Below, one piece after another: positions 24,028 through 31,360 of a stretch of 31,360 bases of DNA; the stretch's first letter is position 1; each line of letters opens with the position of its first letter. This DNA comes from an uncultured Lachnospiraceae bacterium (GTDB lineage: Bacteria; Bacillota; Clostridia; Lachnospirales; Lachnospiraceae). Location: NCBI GenBank assembly GCA_910588955.1, contig CAJURQ010000002.1:1-31360 (forward strand), in the 5' to 3' direction. The translations under genes were made by a program, and so were the position numbers. The notes beneath the pieces are model-generated. The model made no database searches and was not told the origin of the DNA. It saw nothing but the letters and a program-made list of their open reading frames with translations.

Positions 24028-24042
24028 TATACTTGCAGTATA
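24028..24042. promoter_or_regulatory. 15-bp palindrome upstream of the carbamate kinase gene
   Basis: TATACT, TGC, AGTATA: perfect 6-3-6 palindrome 40 bases before the ATG. A TTGACT at 23975-23980 with TATTCT at 24000-24005 (19-base spacer) is a possible promoter just upstream, so a repressor bound here would block elongation or initiation. Confidence 0.4.
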
Positions 24043-24081
24043 CAGAAATTCCGAAATGCGAAAGGATCAGTGTGAAATCAT

Positions 24082-25017
24082 ATGAATAAGAAAAAAGCAG
24101 TCGTCTCCCTCGGGCACGAGGCGCTCGGTTATACAATTTTAGAACAGTGGGACGCGGTGAAAACGACCGCCAAAGCCCTTGCGGATCTGGTGGAAGCCGA
24201 TTACCAGCTCACCATCACACACAGCAACGGGCGGCAGGTCAGCATGATCCACAAGGCGATGACGGAGCTTCGCCGGATTTATACCGACTACACTCCCGCT
24301 CCCATGTGTGTCTGCTCCGCCATGAGTCAGGGCTATGTGGGGTACGATATCCAGAACGCGCTCCGCGCCGAGCTGGTGGGACGCGGTATCGTAAAGACCG
24401 TCAGCACCATTCTGACTCAGGTGACCGTCGATCCTTACGACGACGCCTTCTACACCCCGACCAAGGTGATCGGACGGTATATGTCCGCGGAAGACGCAGA
24501 CGCGGAGCTCAAAAAGGGAAATTTTGTGAAAGAAGAACCGGGCAAAGGATTCCGCCGCGTAGTCGCCGCTCCCCGTCCCATTGATATCGTGGAAATCGAC
24601 GCCATCCGCACGCTTGCCGAAGCCGGTCAGATCGTGATCGCCTGCGGCGGCGGCGGTATTCCCGTCATCGAGCAGAATCATGTTTTAAAGGGCGCATCCG
24701 CGGTCATTGAAAAGGACGCCGTCGCCGGAAGACTTGCCGCAAGCCTTCATGTTGACGAACTGATTATCCTGACAGGCGTGCCCTGCGTGTACCGGAATTT
24801 CGGAAAACCGGACCAGCAGGCGATTCCCTCCCTCACCGTCGCGCAGGCGAAAGAGCTGTGTGAAGAAGGACAGTTCGAGGCGGGCACTATGCTGCCGAAG
24901 ATAGAAGCAGCCATCACCTATCTGGAGGAAAATCCGCTCGGAAAGGTGTTGATCACCTCCCTCGGCGACGTAAAGGAAGCCCTGAAGGAAAAGAGCGGCA
25001 CAATCATCACCGCCTAA
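24082..25017 (+). CDS. Carbamate kinase family protein with altered signature motifs
   Basis: 311 residues, the normal carbamate kinase length; the amino acid kinase fold is clear along the whole protein (SAMSQGYVGYDIQNALR, ILTQVTVDPYD, FRRVVAAPRPIDIVE, IACGGGGIPVI, GASAVIEKDAV, ILTGVPCVYRNFG and MLPKIEAA). The family makes ATP from carbamoyl phosphate. Two loops differ from E. coli YqeA: ALGGNALG reads SLGHEALG (9-16), and THGNGPQVGM reads THSNGRQVSM (46-55). These loops contact phosphate and substrate, so kinetics or specificity may differ. AAAGGA precedes the ATG. No arginine deiminase or carbamoyltransferase gene is nearby; the gene has its own terminator. Confidence 0.85.
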   Translation: MNKKKAVVSLGHEALGYTILEQWDAVKTTAKALADLVEADYQLTITHSNGRQVSMIHKAMTELRRIYTDYTPAPMCVCSAMSQGYVGYDIQNALRAELVGRGIVKTVSTILTQVTVDPYDDAFYTPTKVIGRYMSAEDADAELKKGNFVKEEPGKGFRRVVAAPRPIDIVEIDAIRTLAEAGQIVIACGGGGIPVIEQNHVLKGASAVIEKDAVAGRLAASLHVDELIILTGVPCVYRNFGKPDQQAIPSLTVAQAKELCEEGQFEAGTMLPKIEAAITYLEENPLGKVLITSLGDVKEALKEKSGTIITA

Positions 25018-25036
25018 ATAATTTTGCACATACACA

Positions 25037-25067
25037 GAGCCGGGAAACGTTCTCCCGGCTCCTTTTT
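25037..25067 (+). terminator. Terminator of the carbamate kinase gene
   Basis: GAGCCGGGA (25037-25045) pairs with TCCCGGCTC (25053-25061), followed by CTTTTT. Lies 19 bases after the stop and between two convergent genes. Confidence 0.9.
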
Positions 25068-25074
25068 ATCCGCT

Positions 25075-25539
25075 CTATTTCCTCTTCGACTCCCCGATTG
25101 CCAGAAGCAGCGCCCCGATCATAATGCAGAAGTCCGACACATTGAACACAATTTTTCGGAGACGCGCGTTTTTCACGGGGAAACTGACGTAATCCACCAC
25201 GTATTTCCTCGTCAGGCGGTCGTAGGTGTTGCTGTAGGCGCCGCCCAGCAGAAGAGCCAACCCTGCCTTAAGGGTAGAGTTTCCCCGAAAACTGAACGTA
25301 CCGAGAAAAATCACGGTCATAAACAGTGTCAATCCGAGCGACAGCATGGTCACTAGTCCCTGCCTACCTTTCCCCATGTCCAGAAAAGCGCCTTTGTTGT
25401 GATATTTCCTGATCAGAAGTCTTCCCTTGCAGAAGGGTTTTTCTTCCCCATCCTCAAAACTCTTTTCAATATGATTTTTCAACAGCAGATCCGACACAAA
25501 AATAACGCATGCCAGAGCCGCAAAGCCGATTGCCGCCAT
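25075..25539 (-). CDS. Signal peptidase II (LspA)-like protein
   Basis: 154 residues with four hydrophobic segments (about 1-20, 60-80, 88-106 and 130-148). LspA landmarks are present: YHNKGAF (46-52) for the usual NxGAAF; GGAYSNTYDR (99-108) for GGAxGNxxDR; VVDY with Asp116; and FNVSD with Asp136. The two aspartates are the catalytic dyad of this aspartyl protease, which removes lipoprotein signal peptides after lipidation. It is divergent enough (GNxxDR to SNTYDR) to be a paralogue. GGGAGG precedes the ATG. It lies 27 bases after the CotH-like gene and completes an operon that starts with two lipoprotein genes, its likely clients. Confidence 0.78.
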   Translation of the reverse strand: MAAIGFAALACVIFVSDLLLKNHIEKSFEDGEEKPFCKGRLLIRKYHNKGAFLDMGKGRQGLVTMLSLGLTLFMTVIFLGTFSFRGNSTLKAGLALLLGGAYSNTYDRLTRKYVVDYVSFPVKNARLRKIVFNVSDFCIMIGALLLAIGESKRK

Positions 25540-25566
25540 ATCGCACCTCCCGTCCGATTCTGTCTA

Positions 25567-27201
25567 TCAATCTACATCCTCCCCGCCGCTGAAACGCGGA
25601 GGAAAATCCTGCTCCCCGGATTCAATCCGGTCAAAATAATCATCCATCGCCGCCAAACGTTCCAAAACATACTGTTTAAACGTGGAAAGCCGCGTTTCAT
25701 CCGCCACATAGCTGCCGTTAACCCAGCGTTCCCTGTCCCTGACATATGCGCCGGAATCAAAAATCTGCGCTTCAAAACTATCTAACTGTTCCAGAAGCGC
25801 TTCCTCCGACCATGCCCCGGCACGCAGCTCCCGGTATCTTGCCAGATAGCGCTCCCGCACTTCACGATTCCCGTTGCACAGAAGCTCATAGAGACTGCCG
25901 CTCGTCCAAATCACTGAATCCTCCGGTGTAAGCGCGTAAGGCACCGTGTAATTGTGCTCCTCAAACACCCAGATATTCCCCCATGTGATATCAAGATCCC
26001 ACGGCGTATAGAGATAGCGGTACCCGCCCTCCTCCGTCTTTCTCGCCGTGATATACATATTTTTTGTGAAAGGTCCCTTCGCATTGTCCTCACCCTGCAC
26101 CAAATTCAGGAAAAGGTGCATATCAATACTGTTGTCAAGATCAATGCTTTCCAGAAGCCACGCGTCGTCATCCTGGTGATTCAGCATACCCTCGTAAAAC
26201 TCGCACAGCCGCTTCCACTTTTCCGCCTCCCGATCCGCGCTCAATTGTCTGGAGGATATCTCATAATCCTGAATGGTTCCCTCCTCCGTCCATGTTACCG
26301 GATACTCACTGCAGTAATTTACTTTTTTATAAATGCAGCCATTGTCCGCGCCTGCGTTTACTCCCATCTGTTTGTCGTCAATCTTGTAACCAAACGCGTA
26401 AAGCCCCTCGTACATCCCGTTGATAAAAAGCTCTATATAACGGTATTCCACGCCGTTATCAATGCCGAAAGAATTATTCATGGCACAGGAATTTTTCCAG
26501 AGATTACAGGAAAATACGTTTCTGATTTTCTCCTGATCATTATAACCGGCATACAGCACCCAGTCGTCGTCCCGCCGCATCCCCAAAAGGGAAAGTTTTT
26601 TCGACAGTTCGACTTTATATCCCGTTTTTTCATAGCTGCGGGTAGTACGTCCCCTTCGGGATATCGTCCCGGCAGATTCCCAGCTCCTCACCCTTGTGTC
26701 GGCGCGGTTATCAAAGAGCGTCATCTCCATTTGGACGTCCGCGTCAGACATATATCCCTCCGCCTCAATGCTCATAAGCGGCAGCGTCGTCACCACCAGC
26801 GTATATGGTTCATAGGCTTCGTCATTGTATGCCATACAGGTGATTTTTCGCCCGGAGGAAACCAATTCATCCGTGATCCCTTCCTCCCTGACGGAAAATT
26901 TTACTCCTCCCCCTGTTTTTCTCAGAGTGACAACCGGGTTATATCCGTGTTCGTCATCTTCCGGCACAGAATAATAGAACGTATGCGACATACGGTCGTA
27001 AAACAGGGATTCGCCGCCAAACATAATTTCCTTCAACAGCTCCCCGTCACATTCCCGGCGCCCGCTTACAATCCCATCATAGACCGCCTCGTCCAAAATA
27101 TAATTTTCCAACCGATCCGATTCGCCCACCCTTATAAACAGCCACATAAATGCCATCGCCAGCAGCGATAAGACCGCCAACCCTATCTGTTTTCTACCCA
27201 T
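25567..27201 (-). CDS. CotH kinase family protein, membrane-anchored
   Basis: 544 residues. N-terminal signal-anchor (about 6-24), so the rest should be outside the membrane. CotH domain about 180-520: SRRGRTTRSYEKTGYKVEL (181-199), DDDWVLYAGYNDQEKIRN (211-228), YIELFINGMYEGLYAF (255-270) and the metal-binding YTPWDLDITWGN (398-409). CotH of Bacillus phosphorylates spore-coat proteins with an atypical kinase fold; secreted CotH-family proteins in non-spore contexts are mostly uncharacterised. Its ATG overlaps the last 8 bases of the GT2 gene, so the two are translationally coupled. The substrate may be a surface protein or the glycan made by the neighbouring glycosyltransferase; this is inference. 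Confidence 0.83.
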   Translation of the reverse strand: MGRKQIGLAVLSLLAMAFMWLFIRVGESDRLENYILDEAVYDGIVSGRRECDGELLKEIMFGGESLFYDRMSHTFYYSVPEDDEHGYNPVVTLRKTGGGVKFSVREEGITDELVSSGRKITCMAYNDEAYEPYTLVVTTLPLMSIEAEGYMSDADVQMEMTLFDNRADTRVRSWESAGTISRRGRTTRSYEKTGYKVELSKKLSLLGMRRDDDWVLYAGYNDQEKIRNVFSCNLWKNSCAMNNSFGIDNGVEYRYIELFINGMYEGLYAFGYKIDDKQMGVNAGADNGCIYKKVNYCSEYPVTWTEEGTIQDYEISSRQLSADREAEKWKRLCEFYEGMLNHQDDDAWLLESIDLDNSIDMHLFLNLVQGEDNAKGPFTKNMYITARKTEEGGYRYLYTPWDLDITWGNIWVFEEHNYTVPYALTPEDSVIWTSGSLYELLCNGNREVRERYLARYRELRAGAWSEEALLEQLDSFEAQIFDSGAYVRDRERWVNGSYVADETRLSTFKQYVLERLAAMDDYFDRIESGEQDFPPRFSGGEDVD

Positions 27202-27955
27202 TTCGTCTCTTCCCGAACTGTAAAACCACCCGCAGGCTTCTCCTCAGCGTGATCCAGAGGGGATGGGGCACGCCGTTTTTTTGAAGCGCAAACCACCCCT
27301 CTTTGAAGGACACCAGATAATTCGTAAGCCCCGCATTGCTCGTACCGCCGTAGAACATCGCCACCAGCGTCTCCGGCACATACGCCAGTTTATTTTCCGG
27401 CTCCTTCAAAAAACGCACCATAAACTCGTAGTCCGCCGCACAGCGGTAAGAAGTGTCGTACAACCCGTATTTCTCATACACCTTGCGCCGCAGAAAAAGG
27501 GTCGGATGCCCCGGCATCCAGCCCTCCGAAATCCGTCCCTGTCCCATGCGCCACTCTCTGATCACACGCTCGCCTTCCACGTAGACAAGATCTGCGTGAA
27601 CACCCACACAGTCCGCGCCGCCCTGTTCAAGCGCAGCGACCATTTTGCTGACGGCATTTGATTTACATAATTTATCATTACAGACCGCAATCACATCCCC
27701 TGCGCTCATGCGAAACGCCTTGTTCATCGCGTCATAAAGTCCCTTGTCCGGTTCGGAAACCCACTTCACCAAACAACCCCGGCGTCCTTCCATCCGTGCG
27801 GCAAACAGTTTGATCAGCTCCACCGTACCGTCCGTGGAGCCGCCGTCCACAATCACCACTTCCAAATCCGGGTAGTCCTGTTCCCCGATACTCCGCAGCG
27901 TAATCGGGAGCGTTTTTTTTGCATTTATGACCGTCAAAAGCAGCGAAACTTTCAT
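27194..27955 (-). CDS. Family 2 glycosyltransferase
   Basis: 253 residues from the second ATG (GGGGAG at 6 bases; the first ATG is only three bases from it). GT-A fold: VVIVDGGSTDGT (about 34-45), SEPDKGLYDAMNKAF (67-81) and MPGHPTLFLRRKVYEKYG with CAADYEFMVRFL. These fit the WcaA-like sugar transferases of envelope polysaccharides. The metal-binding segment, normally SDD-like after GD-x5-N, reads CNDKL (about 92-96), so one acidic residue is replaced by Lys; sugar or metal use may be unusual. No membrane span. Coupled to the CotH-like gene and 24 bases after the DUF5722 gene. Confidence 0.85.
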   Translation of the reverse strand: MKVSLLLTVINAKKTLPITLRSIGEQDYPDLEVVIVDGGSTDGTVELIKLFAARMEGRRGCLVKWVSEPDKGLYDAMNKAFRMSAGDVIAVCNDKLCKSNAVSKMVAALEQGGADCVGVHADLVYVEGERVIREWRMGQGRISEGWMPGHPTLFLRRKVYEKYGLYDTSYRCAADYEFMVRFLKEPENKLAYVPETLVAMFYGGTSNAGLTNYLVSFKEGWFALQKNGVPHPLWITLRRSLRVVLQFGKRRNG

Positions 27956-27979
27956 CATTCACTCCCCATTCTCTTCGTT

Positions 27980-29743
27980 TCAAGACTGTCCCGTTTTGGG
28001 AGTTCCGTCCGCCTGCGCCCACGAAAGCGCCTCCTCCAGACTGTCCGCGCCCAAAATATTCAACATGAAATCCATGTACTCCCCCGCCCTGTCCGTGTCA
28101 ATATAGCGGAAAACATCTTTAATATACTTCCCCGAATGATCGTACTCATACACGCCGAATGCCAGCCCCGCCATCACCTCTTCCGGCGCGTCCGTCTGCC
28201 GGTTCATCAGAAAAGCGTCCACGTAAGGGTTATTCTCCACAATATAGTAGCAGTAGGCGAAAGCCGCCGCCTGCAGCCGCTCACCGGAACCGGAAGAAAA
28301 ACCAAGCTCCGTGATGGTGACGCTGCGCACCTCGCCCGCCCGATCCAGATATGCCTCCCCGGACAGCACATCGGTCAGCACGTTCAGGTTCATGATGGAT
28401 AAATGAGGCGCGTCTATCGTCTTGTCGTACTCCTGCGACCAGTAATTCACGCGGGTAAGCGGTTCGGGATAAGGATGGATCGCAATGCCCCAGTCATAGT
28501 TCCCGTGCGCCAGCGCCGCCTCGTTAAATCCCGCCAGAATATCCTTACCGTTGAAAAAGCCGGAATTGTCGCCCTCGTTGCTGTTCCACGCATGGTCGAT
28601 GCTGAAATACACACGCCCCTGTGCGTAATGGCTTTTTACCGCCTGATAAAAGATGCGGAAAGACTTCTCAAACTCTTTTGTATAATAGACCGCGTCGCGG
28701 GTGTTCATGTAATTCCATACCCGGTTCTGGTTGATCTCATTAGCGATCACCCAGCTATGTATCATGCCGTGCTCCCCATTTGAATAGCGCTCTGCCAGAA
28801 AGCCCGCCACAGCCTCAATGGTCCTTGTCCCCTCCTGCTCAGACGCATTAAACATATAATAGTAAGCGCCGCTTTCCTGATTTCTCGCGTCAGGATGAAT
28901 CAACTCCGGGAAAGCCTCGTTCCAATCGTTCAACACCACTGCCGTGACGGTCATCCCCATATCAGACAAATATGTAAAAAGTCCGTCGTAGCCGTTGATC
29001 GCCGCCCCGTTAAAAGCATAATTTCTTCCCCCGTAAGTGTAAGTGATCGTAGGGAAAGTCGGATCCGTCGTCTCTCCCATAATATGCGAGAGCGGAATAT
29101 TATATATCGCATGCTTGACGCCCAGATCCGTCAGCTCTGGCGTCCTGAGCATAGTCGGATCTAAGAGAATCCCCTTTTTGGATCCGGTTTCCGGATAAGC
29201 ATCCTGATTCGCCGCAAGCGCTTCCGGGTTTGATAAATACACGCTCTTGCCCACCTGCACATAGTTTCCGTCCATTTTAACCGCCGGAATAAACCGCTCA
29301 TACAGATACGCGTTCCGATAGGAAAATCCGATTTCCCACTCCCTGTCTTTGCGTCCTCTCGTAACCGGTTCTTTCTCCAGCGCGTCCGCATCCTCCTCCC
29401 ACGTATCCGCCCGGAATAAATACAGATACGCGTCGTCGCTGGACGGGATCAGCGGCATAGTCAGTGTATACCGCAGTTTTTTCAGCTCCGCGTCATAGGT
29501 CAGCTCTACCGCCATGGCATAATCCGACAATTCGTCCGCCGACAGGCTTGTCTCTCCCGCCGTCAGTTCCGACAACTCCTTTTCACGCTGTTCGGCTGTA
29601 TTTTCCGTCTCCGTGTCCTGTCCGACAGGCGCGCTTGCGGGCGCCGCCTCCTCCCCACAGCCAAAGAGCAGCACAAGCGCCAGACAGATACCTGTAAGCA
29701 GGGGACGCCCGGAACGTATCTTGCTTATCTTTTCCTTATACAC
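27980..29743 (-). CDS. DUF5722/GH-A-like lipoprotein, putative glycoside hydrolase
   Basis: 587 residues from the GTG preceded by GGGAGG at 7 bases; this start gives a normal lipoprotein signal peptide with lipobox LFGC (Cys29) and a Glu/Thr-rich linker to about 75. Beta-rich domain about 76-175, then a TIM-barrel-like part (about 200-570). WVIANEIN (Asn335-Glu336) and TITELG (Glu479) sit where clan GH-A glycosidases have their acid/base and nucleophile. GIAIHPYPEP is another sugar-barrel motif. The sequence resembles DUF5722; I name that family from memory with moderate trust. Expected on the outer face of the membrane, trimming or binding a glycan. Follows the BMP lipoprotein gene by 17 bases. 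Confidence 0.72.
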   Translation of the reverse strand: MYKEKISKIRSGRPLLTGICLALVLLFGCGEEAAPASAPVGQDTETENTAEQREKELSELTAGETSLSADELSDYAMAVELTYDAELKKLRYTLTMPLIPSSDDAYLYLFRADTWEEDADALEKEPVTRGRKDREWEIGFSYRNAYLYERFIPAVKMDGNYVQVGKSVYLSNPEALAANQDAYPETGSKKGILLDPTMLRTPELTDLGVKHAIYNIPLSHIMGETTDPTFPTITYTYGGRNYAFNGAAINGYDGLFTYLSDMGMTVTAVVLNDWNEAFPELIHPDARNQESGAYYYMFNASEQEGTRTIEAVAGFLAERYSNGEHGMIHSWVIANEINQNRVWNYMNTRDAVYYTKEFEKSFRIFYQAVKSHYAQGRVYFSIDHAWNSNEGDNSGFFNGKDILAGFNEAALAHGNYDWGIAIHPYPEPLTRVNYWSQEYDKTIDAPHLSIMNLNVLTDVLSGEAYLDRAGEVRSVTITELGFSSGSGERLQAAAFAYCYYIVENNPYVDAFLMNRQTDAPEEVMAGLAFGVYEYDHSGKYIKDVFRYIDTDRAGEYMDFMLNILGADSLEEALSWAQADGTPKTGQS

Positions 29744-29760
29744 TCCAAAACCTCCCGCGC

Positions 29761-30975
29761 TCACTCATAATTTACGAAAACAGACACCTCGGGCGGCATG
29801 TCGATCGCATCCGACACCGTCCTGTCGCCTCTTTTCATCTGCTTATATATCTCAAAGAAATGTGTCGTAGGGATCTCCTTAAACCGCCACTCCGTATCTA
29901 CCACCGGAATCGCCGCACAGCCTTCCTCCACGCCGTAGCGTTTCACCTGTCCGGCGTCTTCCGCGGACCAGCCGCCCGCCGCATAGTATTCATCGAGGGC
30001 GTCCGTCACCGCCGATCCGATATTTTTAACCGCGCTCGTCAAAATCCGGTCTGAGACCCTGCACTGGTCAACATCCACTCCGATCATCAAGCCGTCCCGA
30101 TTTTCCGCCGCTTCCAGCACGGACTCATACAGACCGCCGCCGCAGGCAAAAATAATCTGCGTACCGTTCCCGTACCAGCCGTCAGCCTTCTCCCGCACTG
30201 CGGCATCCGCCGCATAAGTGCCGGCATACCAATAGTTGACTACCACGTCGGTCAGCGACAGATCCTTTGCTGCCGCATTGATTCCCTGCAGATAGCCGTA
30301 ACCGTAACGCTGCACGGCAGGCTCCTCCCTGCCTCCTATGAAACCGAGATTCCTGTACCCCTCCCAGACAGCCATGTAGCCCGCCAGATACCCTGCCTGC
30401 TCCTCATGGAAAAGGACGCAGTGCACATTCTTCGCAATGGGAAGCTCCTCCCGCTCTTCATCGTGAGGCACGGCATCCACCAGCAGAAAAGAAGTCTGCG
30501 GATAAGTTTCCTGCAGCGCACCCACCGCCTCGCCGAATGCATCCCCGGCGCAGACAACCACCCCGGCGGCGTCCTCCACGGCACGCGCTACAACCTCCCG
30601 GTAGCTTTCCGGCACACCCGGGTCAGCGTGGTAATAAGAAAAGGAAGTCCCCGCTCCCAAAGCGTACATCCGCACACCGTTATAGATGGCTTCATTGTAA
30701 CCGCCGTCCTCCACTGAGCCGTCAGTCAGAAAAGCGATCTCGCCGCCCGTCTCCCGATAATCCCCGTAAGGATCTTCAAACATTTTCTGTACCGACTCCC
30801 GCCATGAGGTCGTCTCCACGCCCGCTCCGTTCTCCTCTTCCTCTCCGGTCTCCTGCTGCACCTCCTCCGGCGCATCATTCTCCGCGGGCGATACGGTCTC
30901 CTCCGCAGGTTTCCCGCAGCCCGTCAGAAGCAAAATTAAAATCAGCCCGGCTAATCCAAGCTTACGTATCCTCAT
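29761..30975 (-). CDS. BMP family lipoprotein (PnrA-like solute-binding protein)
   Basis: 404 residues from MRIRKLGLAG, which gives a clean signal peptide with lipobox LLTGC (Cys20) followed by a Glu-rich linker; the exact start is uncertain, ATGs up to 31002 being possible, and the ribosome binding site is weak. The body is a type-1 binding-protein fold of the BMP/PnrA family: IAFLTDGSVEDGGYNEAIYNG, FHEEQAGYLAGYMA, IIFACGGGLYESVLEA and MIGVDVDQCRVSDRILTSAVK. The family binds nucleosides for ABC uptake, but no ABC permease or ATPase is nearby. It may act as a sensor or adhesin-like part of this operon. First gene of the five-gene set. Confidence 0.8.
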   Translation of the reverse strand: MRIRKLGLAGLILILLLTGCGKPAEETVSPAENDAPEEVQQETGEEEENGAGVETTSWRESVQKMFEDPYGDYRETGGEIAFLTDGSVEDGGYNEAIYNGVRMYALGAGTSFSYYHADPGVPESYREVVARAVEDAAGVVVCAGDAFGEAVGALQETYPQTSFLLVDAVPHDEEREELPIAKNVHCVLFHEEQAGYLAGYMAVWEGYRNLGFIGGREEPAVQRYGYGYLQGINAAAKDLSLTDVVVNYWYAGTYAADAAVREKADGWYGNGTQIIFACGGGLYESVLEAAENRDGLMIGVDVDQCRVSDRILTSAVKNIGSAVTDALDEYYAAGGWSAEDAGQVKRYGVEEGCAAIPVVDTEWRFKEIPTTHFFEIYKQMKRGDRTVSDAIDMPPEVSVFVNYE

Positions 30976-31196
30976 CCCACTGTATCCGCCTTCCATAAAC
31001 ATTCAAATTCTCTGTGGGCGCATAGTATCCCAAAATAAACACTCACATAGTATACCTTACCACAAGTGGGGGAAATCAGCAAGTTCAGATAAGATTCGGA
31101 AACCAATATTCCCCTGTACCGGTTTAAGTCGCTGTAAATGGTTTTGGCAGGAATATAGGAAGTATGACATAAGTCAATCTGCTTTCTCGCTTCTGC
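30976..31196. other. Upstream region of the five-gene operon
   Basis: No gene is seen. CATAGTAT occurs twice, at 31021-31028 and 31046-31053. On the minus strand the second copy includes TATACT as a possible -10 box without a good -35. This region must hold the promoter for the BMP gene, and the duplicated octamer could be its regulator site. Confidence 0.35.
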
Positions 31197-31245
31197 AGGA
31201 ACCGGGAACTGTCCAATTAGCCAGACAGTTCCCGGTTCCTTTTTT
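31197..31245 (+). terminator. Very strong 17-bp terminator-like hairpin
   Basis: AGGAACCGGGAACTGTC (31197-31213), 10-base loop, GACAGTTCCCGGTTCCT (31224-31240), then a T run. The stem is perfect. The T run is on the plus strand, although no rightward gene precedes it within view; the leftward gene ending at 31286 approaches it from the other side. Confidence 0.75.
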
Positions 31246-31285
31246 GAGAGAGTATACTATGAAATTTACAGCCGCTTTACTTAAA

Positions 31286-31360
31286 TTAATTTCCGCCGTT
31301 GTCTCCCGTTGTGCCGCCGTCGCTTCCGTCTCCGACACTGTCGTCCGTTGTGCCGCCGTC
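31286..31360 (-). CDS. C-terminal end of a protein with Gly/Asp/Thr-rich tail (partial)
   Basis: Reading leftward from the window edge the frame is open for 24 codons to TAA (31286-31288): DGGTTDDSVGDGS, then DGGTTGDNGGN. The 16-base unit at 31306-31321 repeats exactly at 31345-31360, a 39-base (13-codon) period. Such tails are typical of surface or secreted linkers. The identity of the protein cannot be seen. It may precede the five-gene operon as part of the same envelope locus. Confidence 0.6.
   Translation of the reverse strand, partial: DGGTTDDSVGDGSDGGTTGDNGGN

Noticed and set aside
25954..27171. Rightward 405-codon frame opposite the CotH-like gene
   Set aside because: The CotH motifs are clear on the other strand and this frame has no start signal or recognisable domain.

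Overview
The window looks like a low-GC Gram-positive gut anaerobe of the Clostridia, probably Lachnospiraceae. This is inferred from strong AGGAGG-type ribosome binding sites, consensus TTGACA/TATAAT promoters, an HPr/EI/EIIA PTS operon, a PdaB-type deacetylase, CotH-type proteins and LacI/periplasmic-binding regulators. No RNA genes, CRISPR arrays or IS transposases were seen.

Region A (1 to about 8640) is part of an integrated mobile element. It is clearly more AT-rich than what follows, almost all its genes run leftward, and the cargo is phage or ICE-like: a Mrr-like restriction nuclease, an HExxH metallopeptidase, two small coiled-coil proteins, a zinc finger/NUMOD4/HNH/AP2-like endonuclease-like protein, a primase-type replication protein, small proteins, an HU-like protein and an HK97 gp10-like phage protein. 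The element ends inside a polysaccharide deacetylase gene (8634-9077), which keeps its N-terminus and first NodB motif but loses the rest. The other element end, its integrase and the missing deacetylase half must lie left of the window.

Region B (9077-13304) is a leftward PTS operon: EIIA (crr-like), EI (ptsI), HPr (ptsH) and a GlcNAc/glucose-type EIICB (nagE-like). It has a consensus promoter, a leader containing a terminator-like hairpin, and a strong terminator at its end. Its HPr keeps His15 but has Lys at position 46. Region C (13561-14799) is a rightward stand-alone gene for a protein with two tandem FliD-C-like domains.

Region D (14888-22099) is a sugar catabolic locus. A LacI-type regulator diverges from a leftward operon of xylulokinase, a large AT-richer polytopic membrane protein (PTPS-related/GT-C-like), a DUF4867 protein and an L-fucose/L-arabinose-isomerase family enzyme. 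Region E (22083-25067) holds a PAS-degenerate GGDEF-EAL protein (probably a c-di-GMP phosphodiesterase) and a divergently transcribed carbamate kinase homologue with altered signature motifs.

Region F (25075-31002) is a compact leftward five-gene operon: a BMP-family lipoprotein, a DUF5722/GH-like lipoprotein, a GT2 glycosyltransferase, a CotH-family protein and a signal peptidase II-like protein. The combination suggests a cell-envelope glycan or surface-lipoprotein system that carries its own lipoprotein signal peptidase. This is the best candidate for an undescribed system here. The right edge cuts into another leftward gene ending in a Gly/Asp/Thr-rich repeat.
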